Below, piece after piece: positions 11,483-22,663 of a stretch of DNA of 64,000 bases; position 1 is the stretch's first letter; each line of letters starts with the position of its first letter. The DNA is from Erwinia rhapontici (GTDB lineage: Bacteria; Pseudomonadota; Gammaproteobacteria; Enterobacterales; Enterobacteriaceae), in contig NZ_VRKO01000015.1 in the NCBI RefSeq assembly GCF_012271765.1, positions 1-64,000 of the forward strand. The letters run 5' to 3'. Both the position numbers and the translations under genes were made by a program. The notes beneath the pieces are model-generated. The model worked only from the letters and a program-made list of their open reading frames with translations. It had not been told where the DNA came from and searched no databases.

Positions 11483-13132
11483 GTGTTAACCCTGCTTAAT
11501 CTTCTTTCTGCCGTGGCGTTGCTGGTGTGGGGGACGCACATCGTGCGTACCGGCATTATGCGCGTCTACGGTGCCGATCTGCGGCGGGTACTCAGCCGCA
11601 GCGTGGCAAAAAAACCGATGGCGTTTCTGGCGGGCATTGGTGTTACCGCCCTGGTGCAGAGCAGCAATGCCACCACCATGCTGGTGACGTCATTTGTCGC
11701 CCAGGAGCTGGTGGGGCTGACACCTGCGCTGGTGATCATCCTCGGTGCGGATGTCGGTACGGCGCTGATGGCGCGTATCCTCACGTTTGATCTCTCCTGG
11801 CTGTCGCCGTTGTTTATCTTCTTTGGCGTGGTGTTTTTCCTTGGCCGCAAACAGACCCGTGCGGGGCAGATAGGGCGTGCCAGCATCGGGCTGGGGTTAA
11901 TTCTTCTGGCCTTACAGCTGATTGTTGCTGCTGCCACGCCGATCACCCAGGCCGCCGGGGTAAAAGTGCTGTTCTCATCACTGACCGGTGATGTGATGCT
12001 TGATTCACTGATCGGTGCGCTGTTCGCGATTATCAGCTATTCCAGCCTCGCGGCCGTTCTGCTGACCGCCACGCTGACGGCCACCGGGGTGATCTCCTTC
12101 AAAGTCGCCCTCTGTCTGGTGGTTGGGGCTAACCTCGGCAGTGGGCTGCTGGCGATGCTGAATAACAGCGCGTCGAACGCTTCCGGCAAACGGGTGGCGC
12201 TCGGCAGCCTGCTGTTTAAATTTATCGGCTCGCTGCTGGTGCTGCCGTTTATTGAGCCGCTGGCGGGTTGGCTGGAGAAATTGCCGGTCAACGACGAAGA
12301 GTTAGTGATTTTCTTCCATGTGTTTTACAACCTGATCCGCTGCGTTGTCATGGTGCCCTTTGCCGAACCGATGGCTGCGCTGTGTCGTCGGCTGATCCGT
12401 GAGGAGCCGGAAACCGACCTGCGTCTGAAGCCACGCCATCTTGATCCCGGCTCACTGGATACGCCTGCGCTGGCGCTGGCTAATGCCTCACGTGAAACTC
12501 TGCGAATGGGGGATGTGATGGAACAAATGCTGGCGACCTTTAGCAAAGTTGTGCACGGTGAACTGCGGGAAGATCGCGAAATTCGCAAGTTGGATGATGA
12601 TGTCGATGTGTTGTACACCGCCATCAAACTCTATCTGGCACAGATGCCAAAAGAAGACCTGCCGGAAGAGGATTCACGGCGCTGGGCAGAAATTATTGAG
12701 ATGGCCCTGAACCTGGAGCAGGCCGGAGATATTCTTGAACGAATGAGTGGCGATGTGGCCGATAAATCACTGGCCGCGCGGCGCGCATTCTCGGTGGAAG
12801 GTTTACAGGAGCTGGATGCTCAGTTAGAGCTGCTGACCAACAACCTGCGCCTGAGCCTGTCGGTATTTTTATCCCGCGACATGACCAGTGCGAAACGCCT
12901 GCGTCGTTCCAAGCACCGTTTTCGCATCACCAACCGTCGCTACTCGCATGCTCATGTTGATCGTCTGCATCAGCATAATGTTCAGAGCATCGAAACCAGT
13001 TCGCTGCATCTGGGGTTACTGGGGGATATGAAGCGCCTTAACTCTCTGTTCTGCGCGGTGGCATACAGCGTGCTGGAGCAGGCGGATGATGACAGAGATG
13101 ATGAGGAAAGTAGCAGAGTCAGGAAGGTGTAG
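11483..13132 (+). CDS. yjbB: Na+/phosphate cotransporter family protein with PhoU-like tail
   Basis: Inner-membrane transporter of the Na/Pi cotransporter family; E. coli YjbB has been linked to phosphate export. The N-terminal 300 residues are hydrophobic, with the two inverted-repeat signatures QSSNATTMLVTSF and SYSSLAAVLLTATLT. The C-terminal 200 residues (REIRKLDDDVDVLYTAIKLY and following) form a PhoU-like helical domain. The GTG at 11483 is preferred because it follows GAGG at 11469-11473 and gives the E. coli-like VLTLLNLLSAV start; ATG 11468 is an alternative. 549 residues. It follows metH on the same strand, 126 bases apart. Confidence 0.93.
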   Translation: MLTLLNLLSAVALLVWGTHIVRTGIMRVYGADLRRVLSRSVAKKPMAFLAGIGVTALVQSSNATTMLVTSFVAQELVGLTPALVIILGADVGTALMARILTFDLSWLSPLFIFFGVVFFLGRKQTRAGQIGRASIGLGLILLALQLIVAAATPITQAAGVKVLFSSLTGDVMLDSLIGALFAIISYSSLAAVLLTATLTATGVISFKVALCLVVGANLGSGLLAMLNNSASNASGKRVALGSLLFKFIGSLLVLPFIEPLAGWLEKLPVNDEELVIFFHVFYNLIRCVVMVPFAEPMAALCRRLIREEPETDLRLKPRHLDPGSLDTPALALANASRETLRMGDVMEQMLATFSKVVHGELREDREIRKLDDDVDVLYTAIKLYLAQMPKEDLPEEDSRRWAEIIEMALNLEQAGDILERMSGDVADKSLAARRAFSVEGLQELDAQLELLTNNLRLSLSVFLSRDMTSAKRLRRSKHRFRITNRRYSHAHVDRLHQHNVQSIETSSLHLGLLGDMKRLNSLFCAVAYSVLEQADDDRDDEESSRVRKV

Positions 13133-13157
13133 GGGCCAGGCACGCCTGACCCGCTAC
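13129..13157. repeat. GTAGGGG palindromic element after yjbB
   Basis: GTAGGGGCCAGGCACGCCTGAC continues to CCGCTAC, an imperfect palindrome overlapping the yjbB stop codon. It is one member of the intergenic palindrome family seen after several genes here. Confidence 0.75.
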
Positions 13158-13185
13158 GAATGTTAAAACAAACCCCAACAGCAGG

Positions 13186-14103
13186 TTATTTTTTCTTAAT
13201 CGCTTTGCCAGACCAGTAACCCGCCAGCAGTGACCCGGACAGGTTATGCCACACGGAGAACAGCGCGCCTGGCAATGCTGCCAGTGGGGAAAAGTACATT
13301 TTCCCCAGCGCCGCGGCCAGACCGGAGTTCTGCATGCCCACTTCCAGCGCCAGCGTGCGGCAGGTGGATTCGTCGAAGCCAAACAGCTTGCCGCCCCAGT
13401 AGCCGCCCAGCAGACCAATGGCGTTATGCAGGATCACAGCGACAATCACCATCAGCCCCACTGAACCGATAAAGCCCTGGCTGCCTGCCACCACCGCACT
13501 GATGATCAACAGAATGCAGACCATGGAAAATGCAGGCAGGTAAGGCTCTACGCGTTTCACCAGGCCGTTCATGGTGTGGTGGATCACCAGGCCGAGGCTG
13601 ATCGGCACGACGACAATTTTCACAATACTCAGCAGCATGCCCACCACATCCACCTGAATATGGGTATCGACATAGAATTTAGTCAGCAGCGGCGTAGCGA
13701 AGACCCCCACCAGCGCCGACACGGAGGAGATGGTTACGGACAGGGCAACATCGCCCTTGGCCAGATAGATCATCACGTTAGAGGCGGTCCCGCTGGCCAC
13801 GCTGCCCACCAGAATCATACCTGCTGCCAGGTCAGGCGGCATATGGAACAGCTTTGCCAGGCCCCAGGCTGCCAGTGGCATCACCAGATAGTGCAGGAAG
13901 GTACCGGCAATCACCGGTGCCGGGCGGGTCAGTACCCGTTTGAAATCGCCGACGTTTAGCGTCACACCCATACCGAACATAATCAGCATCAGCAGGTAAG
14001 GCACATAAGGTCCCATGCCGGTGAAGGTCGTGGGCGTGTAATACGCGGCAACAGAGAGCAGGACTGCCCAGAGAGGAAACAGTCGGGTAACAGTGGCGAG
14101 CAT
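13186..14103 (-). CDS. panS: BASS-family transporter, PanS-like
   Basis: A 305-residue, nine- or ten-helix membrane protein of the bile acid:sodium symporter (BASS) superfamily. Family marks include [58 protein letters not shown] and a Lys-rich end. It resembles the enterobacterial pantoate/ketopantoate/pantothenate transporter PanS, but the substrate is inferred. ATG at 14103 follows AAGGAAG on the minus strand. It is transcribed alone, with lysC terminators upstream and an intergenic palindrome beyond its 3' end. In E. coli this place holds pepE and rluF. Confidence 0.82.
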   Translation of the reverse strand: MLATVTRLFPLWAVLLSVAAYYTPTTFTGMGPYVPYLLMLIMFGMGVTLNVGDFKRVLTRPAPVIAGTFLHYLVMPLAAWGLAKLFHMPPDLAAGMILVGSVASGTASNVMIYLAKGDVALSVTISSVSALVGVFATPLLTKFYVDTHIQVDVVGMLLSIVKIVVVPISLGLVIHHTMNGLVKRVEPYLPAFSMVCILLIISAVVAGSQGFIGSVGLMVIVAVILHNAIGLLGGYWGGKLFGFDESTCRTLALEVGMQNSGLAAALGKMYFSPLAALPGALFSVWHNLSGSLLAGYWSGKAIKKK

Positions 14104-14263
14104 AGAGAGACTTCCTTTTTAGAATCGCATTTTTTCTTTCAGCGAGTATGCAGATGATGCCAAATTGCCATAGCAAAACAACGCTCATCCCGAAGGATAA
14201 GACGTCGAAGATCATAGCATTAAAAATGGGGTGAAAAGTCAGCGAGTTCCGGCGGATATAAAG

Positions 14264-14288
14264 CAGAAAACCCCACCGGAGTGGGGTT
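14264..14288 (-). terminator. Second (distal) lysC terminator
   Basis: On the minus strand AACCCCACTCCGGTGGGGTT is followed by TTCTG. It is a hairpin with a short T-run, downstream of the main lysC terminator and upstream of the panS-like gene. Confidence 0.6.
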
Positions 14289-14322
14289 CAGGCAGCACAG
14301 CATACTTCTTCTGCCGCCGACG

Positions 14323-14345
14323 AAAAAACCGGGCAAGGCCCGGTT
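14323..14345 (-). terminator. lysC terminator
   Basis: On the minus strand AACCGGGCCTTGCCCGGTT is followed by TTTTCG a few bases beyond the lysC stop. This is a good intrinsic terminator. Confidence 0.85.
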
Positions 14346-14351
14346 TCATCA

Positions 14352-15704
14352 TCATTCAAACAGGTTGCGGTGCAGCGTTTGGACAATTTTCTCTGCATCC
14401 TGTCCAGGGACAAGGAAGCAGAGATTGTAGCTGCTGGCACCGTAACAGATCATGCGCAGATTGAACGGCTCCAGCACGCCAAACACTTCTTTGCCCACGC
14501 CACAGGCCTGAGAAAGTTTGTTGCCGATAATCGCAACCAGCGCGAGATTCTCTTCCACTTCTACCCGGCACAGGGAGGAGAGTTCCGTCAGCAACGCCTG
14601 TGTCAGCAGGCTTTCTCCGGTCGAGGTTGAACCGGTGGTATCCAGCGTCAGCGCCACGCTCACTTCAGAGGTGGTGATCAGGTCAACGGAGATATTGTGA
14701 CGCGCCAGAATGTTGAAGACTTCGGCAAGGAACCCGCGTGCATGCAGCATATTCAGGCTGTGCAGCGTCAGCAGCGTCTGTTTACGGCGCAACGCAAGGG
14801 CGCGGAACAGCGGCGGGTTCTCGGTTTTATTGCACACCATGGTGCCACCGGCTGACGGATCTTTGCTGGAACCGACAAACACCGGAATATCACTGCGGAC
14901 CGCAGGCAACAGCGTCGCCGGATGCAGCACTTTCGCGCCAAATGTCGCCATTTCAGCAGCTTCTTCGAAGGTGATCTCATCGATACGATGGGCAGTATGC
15001 ACCACGCGCGGATCGGTGGTGTAGATACCCGGCACGTCAGTCCAGATATCAATGCGGCTGGCATGCAGCGCTTCACCCAGCAGGGCAGCCGTATAGTCAC
15101 TGCCGCCACGGCCTAGCGTGGTGGTGCGGCCCTGTGCTTCACTCCCGATAAAGCCCTGTGTCACCACCAGCGCTTCGTCAGTGCGGGATTTCAGCTGGGT
15201 GTTAACCAGTTCGTTCAGCAGCGTGACGTTTGGTTCTGCGCGGCCAAAGCGGTCGTTAGTGCGCATCACTTTACGCACATCGAACCACTCTGCGGCGACC
15301 TGACGCTGGCGCAGGATCTCAACAAACAGCAGGGTGGACATCAGTTCACCGTGGCTGACCAGTTCATCGGTCAGGGCGGTAGAGGGCGACAGTGCTGCCG
15401 CTTCGGACAGCATACTGATGTTGTCCAGCATGCGGTCGATTTCGTCACGGATGACCGTCGGTTGATCCAGTGCGTCAATGATCGCGTACTGAATACGGCG
15501 AATGTCGTCGAGCAGGGAAGCACGCTGTTTTGGCTGCTGGCCTTCAGCCAGCGCAACCAGCAGATTGGTCACACCCGCAGAGGCGGATAAGACAACCAGA
15601 CGCACATCGGGATTGGACAGCACCACATCAGCGCTGCGGTTCATAGCGGTAAAGTCGGCCACACTGGTGCCGCCAAATTTCGCCACGATCAGATTTTGAG
15701 ACAT
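14352..15704 (-). CDS. lysC: Lysine-sensitive aspartokinase III
   Basis: Phosphorylates aspartate, opening the lysine/threonine/methionine branch, with lysine feedback. 450 residues against 449 in E. coli. The N-terminal kinase signature VAKFGGTSVADF is at residues 6-17, with RTTTLGRGGSDYTAALL and TDVPGIYTTDPR in the catalytic domain. Two C-terminal ACT domains follow (LTLHSLNMLHARGFLAEVF; VALVAIIGN-like LALVAIIGNKLSQACGVGKEV). The start at 15704 gives the family N-terminus; an upstream extension would run into the leader. A lysine riboswitch lies 97 bases upstream, giving a second, RNA-level lysine control. Confidence 0.97.
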   Translation of the reverse strand: MSQNLIVAKFGGTSVADFTAMNRSADVVLSNPDVRLVVLSASAGVTNLLVALAEGQQPKQRASLLDDIRRIQYAIIDALDQPTVIRDEIDRMLDNISMLSEAAALSPSTALTDELVSHGELMSTLLFVEILRQRQVAAEWFDVRKVMRTNDRFGRAEPNVTLLNELVNTQLKSRTDEALVVTQGFIGSEAQGRTTTLGRGGSDYTAALLGEALHASRIDIWTDVPGIYTTDPRVVHTAHRIDEITFEEAAEMATFGAKVLHPATLLPAVRSDIPVFVGSSKDPSAGGTMVCNKTENPPLFRALALRRKQTLLTLHSLNMLHARGFLAEVFNILARHNISVDLITTSEVSVALTLDTTGSTSTGESLLTQALLTELSSLCRVEVEENLALVAIIGNKLSQACGVGKEVFGVLEPFNLRMICYGASSYNLCFLVPGQDAEKIVQTLHRNLFE

Positions 15705-15800
15705 TACGATGACTACCTTCGTGTCAGGATTTATTCCATCAGCTTGGCACAAGGGAAGGAGCACAACAGGGGAGGACGTAGAATGAAGGCTACGAGTCAC

Positions 15801-15983
15801 CCAGAAGCGCCCCACCTCGCCGCCCGACTACCGGACGTTGCTGGTGACAACCCAGAGGATTCAGCCCCTGCGGTCGATACGCCCCACTCCGCGTGGTTGA
15901 TACCTCGGCGTCGCTCCCCATCATGCATTATCAAAGGATTCGGTTCCTCCAATACACTGCCTGGGCGACGCGCCTCTTCTGGC
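15801..15983 (-). promoter_or_regulatory. Lysine riboswitch (L box) of lysC
   Basis: On the minus strand the leader reads GCCAGAAGAGGCGCG, then GGAGGAACCGAATCC, GCGACGCCGAGGTATC, AGGGGCTGAATCCTCT, GGGTTGTCACCAGC and CGCTTCTGGGTGA. These are the conserved L-box blocks, in order, as in E. coli lysC. The P1 stem is CCAGAAG paired with CTTCTGG. Bound lysine should reduce lysC expression. Confidence 0.95.
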
Positions 15984-16357
15984 TTACACATTGCGTAAGT
16001 TGCGCATAGAAATATCGGGTTATGGCGCGGCTGTCAACGCTTGTCGGCTAATGATTATTCATTTTCGTTATACCCGGGAAGGTATCACTCGTGCTAATCA
16101 CTTTTGGATCAAAAATCATCGTTTAGACCATAAGCGTCAATTCTTATAAGCACGGTCCGGGCTATAATTTTTTCTCGTAAAAGGGTATGAATAGTCATAC
16201 TGAAACCCTCCATGCGAATCATTCGCACTGGCGGAGACAAAATCGTGGCGGGATGATAGCTGTAACCTGTTGCAGGAAGAGGGGAGCCGAACGCCCGTAA
16301 CAGGTAATATATCGTCCGGTCTGAATGACAGTTCTTAAATAAAAAGAGTGTGTTGCT
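15984..16357. other. Divergent lysC/pgi promoter region, no gene
   Basis: This stretch must hold the leftward lysC promoter and the rightward pgi promoter. Nothing longer than short open frames is visible and I see no repeat. ATGACAGTTCTTAAATAAAA leads into the pgi ribosome-binding region. Confidence 0.6.
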
Positions 16358-18001
<1,644 letters not shown>

Positions 18002-18008
18002 TCTACCC

Positions 18009-18033
18009 GCCTGGGCGAGGCACGCCTCGCCCA
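18009..18033. repeat. Intergenic palindrome after pgi
   Basis: CTGGGCGAGGCACGCCTCGC then CCAG is a near-perfect palindrome starting 8 bases after the pgi stop. It belongs to the same GC-rich family as elements after aceA, yjbH, dnaB and uvrA. Confidence 0.75.
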
Positions 18034-18070
18034 GGGCAGGCGTTTCTGACCCCTGCGATGCTCTATGCGG

Positions 18071-18093
18071 CCCCCAGTTTCTGGGGGTTTTTT
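18071..18093 (+). terminator. pgi terminator
   Basis: The hairpin CCCCCAG, loop TTT, CTGGGGG is followed by TTTTTT. Confidence 0.92.
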
Positions 18094-18649
18094 ATTTTCT
18101 GGAAATAACTGGACCTGGTTGACAGCGCGCCCTTTCTCTTAACAGCCGCGTACAGGCGTTGGCAGCCTGTAGGCACTCTGATTACACGGCTATTTTTCAC
18201 CCCAAAGATGAATAAAGTGGCCGTAAGGAGGGTGGGCATAATCCTAAAAATCACGTAAACCGTACCAATTTGAGACAGATAATTCTTAAATAAACGCTCG
18301 TTAAAACCTAATAAATGTTAAGAACTAATTTGTTATTTAATTGATTTTTATCGTTTTTCTGTCGATATTTCGTCAATTACTACCGCTACGTCATTATTCT
18401 CCTCGCTGTATGCCTTTTTCAACTTTTCATATCGATAATAAAGTGAGTGTTGGTATTAACCGCTGTTTAAATGTGTATGGCAGGTAAAAATATCTTAATG
18501 CGCCACATTTTCAGTCTTTTATCATAGCTGTGTCTCTTGCTTCGACACCTCGCCCGATGCGCTGCTTTCTGGAAATTAATTCCCCATACTGGAGTCGCCA
18601 GGTGCCATCCAGGCCCGGGCATCCATTCATTTAATGAAGGGAAAGTGTG
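18094..18649 (+). promoter_or_regulatory. yjbEFGH upstream region with candidate RcsB-like site
   Basis: About 550 bases without a gene, AT-rich between 18240 and 18500. At 18277-18290 AGATAATTCTTAAA, read on the minus strand as TTTAAGAATTATCT, loosely resembles the RcsA/RcsB box. E. coli yjbEFGH is known to be Rcs-activated, but this match is weak. The stretch ends with a GAAGGGAAAG ribosome-binding site before yjbE. Confidence 0.4.
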
Positions 18650-18919
18650 ATGAAAAAAGTCATATGGGCTACTGCAGCCATAGTGTACTTAGCGAGTGCA
18701 ACAGGCGCGTTTGCCGCCGTTGAAGCCACTGGTGCGCCAGAGGTTGAAACGGGTGCGGCTGCTGGTGCGGAAGCAGGTGCGATGTCAACCGGTGTCACCA
18801 CCGCTGTTGGTATTGGCGCTGTTGGCGCACTGGCTGGCGTGGTGCTGGCAGCAAGCAGCGGTGGAAATGGTTCTAATACCGGAACAACGACCACCACCAC
18901 CACAAGTACAACCCGCTAA
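18650..18919 (+). CDS. yjbE: YjbE, small secreted Ala/Gly/Thr-rich protein of the yjb exopolysaccharide operon
   Basis: An 89-residue exported protein with signal peptide MKKVIWATAAIVYLASATGAFA. The mature part is rich in Ala/Gly, with a hydrophobic stretch (TTAVGIGAVGALAGVVLAAS) and a C-terminal GGNGSNTGTTTTTTTSTTR tail nearly identical to E. coli YjbE. ATG 18650 follows AGGGAAAG; the adjacent GTG 18647 is less likely. It is the first gene of yjbEFGH, which in E. coli drives production of an extracellular polysaccharide. Its molecular role is unknown. A hairpin after the gene may lower readthrough to yjbFGH. Confidence 0.9.
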   Translation: MKKVIWATAAIVYLASATGAFAAVEATGAPEVETGAAAGAEAGAMSTGVTTAVGIGAVGALAGVVLAASSGGNGSNTGTTTTTTTSTTR

Positions 18920-18934
18920 GTTCAAAAATTAATC

Positions 18935-18961
18935 ATAACCACACATTTGTGTGGTTATTTT
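18935..18961 (+). terminator. Attenuator-like hairpin between yjbE and yjbF
   Basis: Perfect 10-base arms ATAACCACAC and GTGTGGTTAT surround the loop ATTT and are followed by TTT. It lies in the only real gap of the operon, so it probably lets some transcripts end after yjbE. Confidence 0.7.
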
Positions 18962-18996
18962 CAGCCTTGTTCTACTTTGCTCAGGGACACACACAG

Positions 18997-19644
18997 TTGC
19001 GAAACCTACCACTTCTGCTGCTCTGCCTGCTGCTTCAGGCCTGTACACAAACGCAAAAAGGATTGGGTGAAACCGTCAAGCTGGCTTTTCTTGGCGTCGA
19101 CGACATCCAGATGACTAACGAACAAATCGACACGATGCCTTACGCCAGCATGTATCTGCGCGTCAACGGCGGCCAGCAAATCTTTGTGGTGCTGGGCTTC
19201 AACGAAAATGGTCAGCAAAAGTGGATCACCCGCGATAAAGCCATGGTGGTCACTCAGCATGGTCGTCTGGTGAAAACGCTCGGCCTGGCAGATAACCTCA
19301 ACGGTGTCAGTAACCTGGATAACGATCCGCTGCGAGATGCCCTGCATCTGACCGATGGCGCGAGCTGGACCCGCACCCTGCGCTGGACCGAGGGCGGCAA
19401 GCCGGAGGCGGGCACGGCGGTTTCCCACTTCTCGCGCCAGAAGGATGAAGTACTGCAACTGGCGGGTCAGTCGGTGGCATGCCGCGTCTGGCAGGAAGAG
19501 GTGTCGATAGCGGAAAGTGGCGAATCCTGGCGTAATACCTTCTGGGTGGATATCTCCACCGGGCAGGTGCGCCAGTCACTGCAAATGCTGGGGGCAGACT
19601 ATATCCCTGTTGAATCCACCATCCTGAAGCCTGCGAAATCATGA
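18997..19644 (+). CDS. yjbF: YjbF-family exopolysaccharide lipoprotein
   Basis: A predicted outer-membrane lipoprotein of the yjb operon, 215 residues. The signal sequence LRNLPLLLLCLLLQAC ends in a lipobox with Cys at residue 16. The body resembles E. coli YjbF: MPYASMYLRVNGGQQIFVVLGF, then VTQHGRLVKTL, DGASWTRTLRWTE and LGADYIPVESTILK. The start is taken at TTG 18997, which puts a short positively charged n-region right before the hydrophobic core and follows AGGGA. Longer in-frame starts (from 18949) read through the upstream hairpin. The stop overlaps the yjbG ATG (ATGA). Confidence 0.85.
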   Translation: MRNLPLLLLCLLLQACTQTQKGLGETVKLAFLGVDDIQMTNEQIDTMPYASMYLRVNGGQQIFVVLGFNENGQQKWITRDKAMVVTQHGRLVKTLGLADNLNGVSNLDNDPLRDALHLTDGASWTRTLRWTEGGKPEAGTAVSHFSRQKDEVLQLAGQSVACRVWQEEVSIAESGESWRNTFWVDISTGQVRQSLQMLGADYIPVESTILKPAKS

Positions 19645-20396
19645 AAAAAATAACCCTTATTCTCGCAGGGATAGTGGCATCACTGTCGCTGCACGCCCAG
19701 GCCGATGGTCGGGTCAATGTCTTTTACCCTGGACAGACACAACCGGTAGTGATCAGCGGAGCGGCCAATCTGGTGCAACTGGTGACCAACCCGGCACTGA
19801 CGCAGAAAACCTGGTGGCCGGGAACGGTGATCGGCGAAAAACTGGCGACGGCCGTGGCGGTACAGCAGCAACAGCAGCTGCTGACACGCTTGCAGGCATG
19901 GCGCGATGAACTCAAAAGTGACGGTGACGGTGAACAGGCCGCTGTGGTGGAAAATGTCCGTCAGCAGATTGCCGGGCTTAAAGTCACAGGGCGTCAGATC
20001 GTGAATCTGGACCCGGACTGGGTGCGTTTACGACCGCAGGCTAACCGCACGCTGGAAGGGGAATACAGCCTCTATACCCTGGCAGAACCCACGTCCATTA
20101 CGCTGGCTGGCGTGGTGGAAAATGCTGGAAAAACACCGTGGGCAGCAGGACGATCTGTGGTTGAGTATCTTGATGCGCACCCGCGAAGGGAAGGCGGTGA
20201 ACGCAACAACGCGCAGGTGATCTCTCCGGCAGGCGAGGTGACAGAAGTGCCGGTGGCGTACTGGAACCGTCGTCACTATGAGCCGCAGCCGGGCAGCATC
20301 CTGTTTGTGGGCTTCTCTTCCTGGAGGCTGCCGAGCGCCTATGCCGATCTTAACCAGCAGATCGTTTCTGTTCTGACGCACCGGATCCCTGACTGA
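19641..20396 (+). CDS. yjbG: YjbG-family exported polysaccharide protein (capsule biosynthesis GfcC-like)
   Basis: A 251-residue exported protein with signal peptide [21 protein letters not shown]. It belongs to the YjbG/GfcC family of periplasmic proteins in group 4 capsule and related exopolysaccharide operons. Characteristic stretches are [39 protein letters not shown] and the C-terminal [12 protein letters not shown]. It overlaps yjbF upstream by ATGA and yjbH downstream by one base, so all three are translationally coupled. Its exact role is not known. Confidence 0.9.
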   Translation: MKKITLILAGIVASLSLHAQADGRVNVFYPGQTQPVVISGAANLVQLVTNPALTQKTWWPGTVIGEKLATAVAVQQQQQLLTRLQAWRDELKSDGDGEQAAVVENVRQQIAGLKVTGRQIVNLDPDWVRLRPQANRTLEGEYSLYTLAEPTSITLAGVVENAGKTPWAAGRSVVEYLDAHPRREGGERNNAQVISPAGEVTEVPVAYWNRRHYEPQPGSILFVGFSSWRLPSAYADLNQQIVSVLTHRIPD

Positions 20397-22489
20397 TGAA
20401 AAAACGTTATCTTCTCAGCCTGCTGTCACTCTCTGTCGCCTGTGCCTGTCAGGTTCAGGCTGCCGGTTATCCGGACCCGATTGGCCCGTCACAGTCTGAC
20501 TTCGGTGGCGTCGGCCTGATGCAGGTACCGACTGCGCGTATGGCCAAAGAGGGCGAGTTCAGCCTTAACTATCGTTATAACGATCAGTATCACTTCTACT
20601 CCTCCTCGGTGCAGCTGTTCCCGTGGCTGGAAGCGACCATCCGCTACACCGATGTGAAAACGCGTGAGTACAGTGCGGTGTCGAGCTTCTCGGGAGATCA
20701 AACCTACAAAGACAAAGCCTTCGACCTCAAACTGCGCCTGTGGGAAGAGGGCTTCTGGCTACCGGAAGTCTCCGTGGGGACACGTGATCTCGGCGGTACG
20801 GGCCTGTTTGACAGTGAATATCTGGTTGCCACCAAAGCCTGGGGGCCATTTGATTTCACCCTCGGTATGGGCTGGGGCTATATCGGTAACAGCGGCACGG
20901 TGAAAAATCCGTTCTGCTCCGCCAGTGAAAAATATTGCTACCGCACCGAGGGTAGCGGCACCGCCGGTTCCGTCAGTGGTAGCGATATGTTCAAAGGGCC
21001 GACCGCTATCTTCGGCGGGATTGAATATCAGACGCCGTGGCAGCCGCTGCGCCTGAAAATGGAGTACGAAGGTAACGACTATCAGGATGATTTCGCCGGT
21101 CGTCTCGAGCAGAAGAGCAAGTTTAACGTCGGGGCGATCTATCGCATTACAGACTGGGCAGATGTGAACGTCAGCTACGAGCGTGGCAACACCTTTATGG
21201 CAGGCTTCACCCTGCGCACTAACTTCAACGATCTGCATCAGACCCAGCGTGATACGCCGAAACCGGAATATAACCCGCAGCCGCAGGAGCGCTTCCTCGA
21301 TCCAACGGTGACGGCCAATCAGTTGACCGATCTGAAATACAACGCCGGGCTGAATGCACCAAGTATTCAGGTAGAAGGCAGCACGCTATACGTGAGCGGT
21401 GAGCAGGCGAAATATCGCGATACCACCCGCGGCGTTGATCGCGCCAACATCATCATGGTGAACCACCTGCCAGAGGGGATTGATACCCTGAAGGTGACGC
21501 AGACGCGCAGCCATATGCCGCAGGTGACGACGGAGACTAATGTGGCAAGTCTGCAACGTCAGCTGGCGGGATACCCGCTGGGGCGTGAAGAGACGCTACA
21601 GCAGCAACGTGTCAATCCGGTTGACCCGGGGCGCACCGAACAGGGCTTCTTTATCGATGGCGATCGCCTGAACTACAGTTTGTCGCCAGTGCTCAATCAG
21701 TCAGTCGGTGGCCCGGAAAGCTTCTACCTGTATCAGCTGGGCGTGATGGCGAATGCCAGCTTCTGGCTGACGGATCATTTGCTGGTCGATGGCAGCCTGT
21801 TCGGCAACCTTGCCAATAATTATGACAAGTTCAACTACAACGGCGCACCGGCAGACTCCACGCTTCCCCGCGTACGTACCCATATTCGCGACTACGTTGA
21901 AAATAACGTTTACGTGAATAACCTGCAGGCCAACTACATGCGTGAACTCGGCAACGGCTTCTATGGTCAGGTGTATGGCGGGTATCTGGAAACCATGTAC
22001 GGCGGAGCGGGGGGCGAAGTATTGTACCGCCCACTGGATTCCAGCTGGGCGATTGGCGTGGATGCGAACTACGTCAAACAGCGTGACTGGGACAATATGA
22101 TGAAGTTCAACGACTATTCGGCGAAGGTGGGCAATATTACCGGATACTGGCAGCCGTGGTTCATGCGTAATGTTCTGGTGAAAGCCAGCGTCGGGCAATA
22201 TCTGGCTGAAGACAAAGGGGTTACCGTTGACGTTTCGAAACGCTTTGACAGCGGGATTATCGTGGGCGCTTACGCCACGAAAACCAACGTCTCAGCAGAA
22301 GAGTATGGCGAAGGCGATTTCACCAAAGGCTTCTACATCTCCGTACCGATGGATGTCTTTAGTGTTTCACCAACCCGTGGTCGTGCGCAGGTCAACTGGA
22401 CGCCGCTGACGCGTGATGGCGGCCAGATGCTGGGCCGTAAATACCAGCTGTACGATATGACAACCGATCGCGACCGCAATTACCGTTAA
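20396..22489 (+). CDS. yjbH: YjbH-family outer-membrane exopolysaccharide protein (GfcD-like)
   Basis: 697 residues, about the E. coli length. The signal sequence [22 protein letters not shown] is followed by [25 protein letters not shown], the family hallmark. Most of the rest shows alternating aromatic and polar residues typical of beta barrels ([39 protein letters not shown]). The protein is thought to form an outer-membrane pore or exporter for the yjb polysaccharide. It is the last gene of yjbEFGH, coupled to yjbG (TGATG overlap). Two GC-rich palindromes begin 4 bases after its stop. Confidence 0.92.
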   Translation: MKKRYLLSLLSLSVACACQVQAAGYPDPIGPSQSDFGGVGLMQVPTARMAKEGEFSLNYRYNDQYHFYSSSVQLFPWLEATIRYTDVKTREYSAVSSFSGDQTYKDKAFDLKLRLWEEGFWLPEVSVGTRDLGGTGLFDSEYLVATKAWGPFDFTLGMGWGYIGNSGTVKNPFCSASEKYCYRTEGSGTAGSVSGSDMFKGPTAIFGGIEYQTPWQPLRLKMEYEGNDYQDDFAGRLEQKSKFNVGAIYRITDWADVNVSYERGNTFMAGFTLRTNFNDLHQTQRDTPKPEYNPQPQERFLDPTVTANQLTDLKYNAGLNAPSIQVEGSTLYVSGEQAKYRDTTRGVDRANIIMVNHLPEGIDTLKVTQTRSHMPQVTTETNVASLQRQLAGYPLGREETLQQQRVNPVDPGRTEQGFFIDGDRLNYSLSPVLNQSVGGPESFYLYQLGVMANASFWLTDHLLVDGSLFGNLANNYDKFNYNGAPADSTLPRVRTHIRDYVENNVYVNNLQANYMRELGNGFYGQVYGGYLETMYGGAGGEVLYRPLDSSWAIGVDANYVKQRDWDNMMKFNDYSAKVGNITGYWQPWFMRNVLVKASVGQYLAEDKGVTVDVSKRFDSGIIVGAYATKTNVSAEEYGEGDFTKGFYISVPMDVFSVSPTRGRAQVNWTPLTRDGGQMLGRKYQLYDMTTDRDRNYR

Positions 22490-22492
22490 CCG

Positions 22493-22556
22493 CCGGGCCA
22501 GGCATGCCTGGCCCCTACGAAATGTAAGGGTCGGGCACGCCCGGCCCGCAGCCAGT
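22493..22556. repeat. Pair of intergenic palindromes after yjbH
   Basis: GGGCCAGGCATGCCTGGCCC with a CTACGA tail is followed 10 bases later by GGGTCGGGCACGCCCGGCCC. Both are members of the window-wide palindrome family. Confidence 0.8.
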
Positions 22557-22584
22557 ACAATGCATGCGTTATCCATCATCGAAA

Positions 22585-22606
22585 TGTTGTGATCTGCATC
22601 ACGCTC
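22585..22606 (+). promoter_or_regulatory. CRP-binding site upstream of psiE
   Basis: TGTGATCTGCATCACG (22588-22603) is very close to the CRP consensus TGTGA-N6-TCACA. It lies about 60 bases before the psiE ATG. E. coli psiE is known to be repressed by cAMP-CRP and induced by phosphate starvation. Confidence 0.85.
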
Positions 22607-22612
22607 AAGCAT

Positions 22613-22647
22613 ATTGTTATCCGTCGGCATTCACGACGGATAACAAT
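22613..22647 (+). repeat. 13-bp perfect inverted repeat in psiE leader
   Basis: ATTGTTATCCGTC and GACGGATAACAAT flank a 9-base loop. It ends 16 bases before the psiE start, next to the ribosome-binding site GAGG at 22654. It could act as an mRNA hairpin or a repressor operator. Confidence 0.85.
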
Positions 22648-22663
22648 GACTTTGAGGCACACC

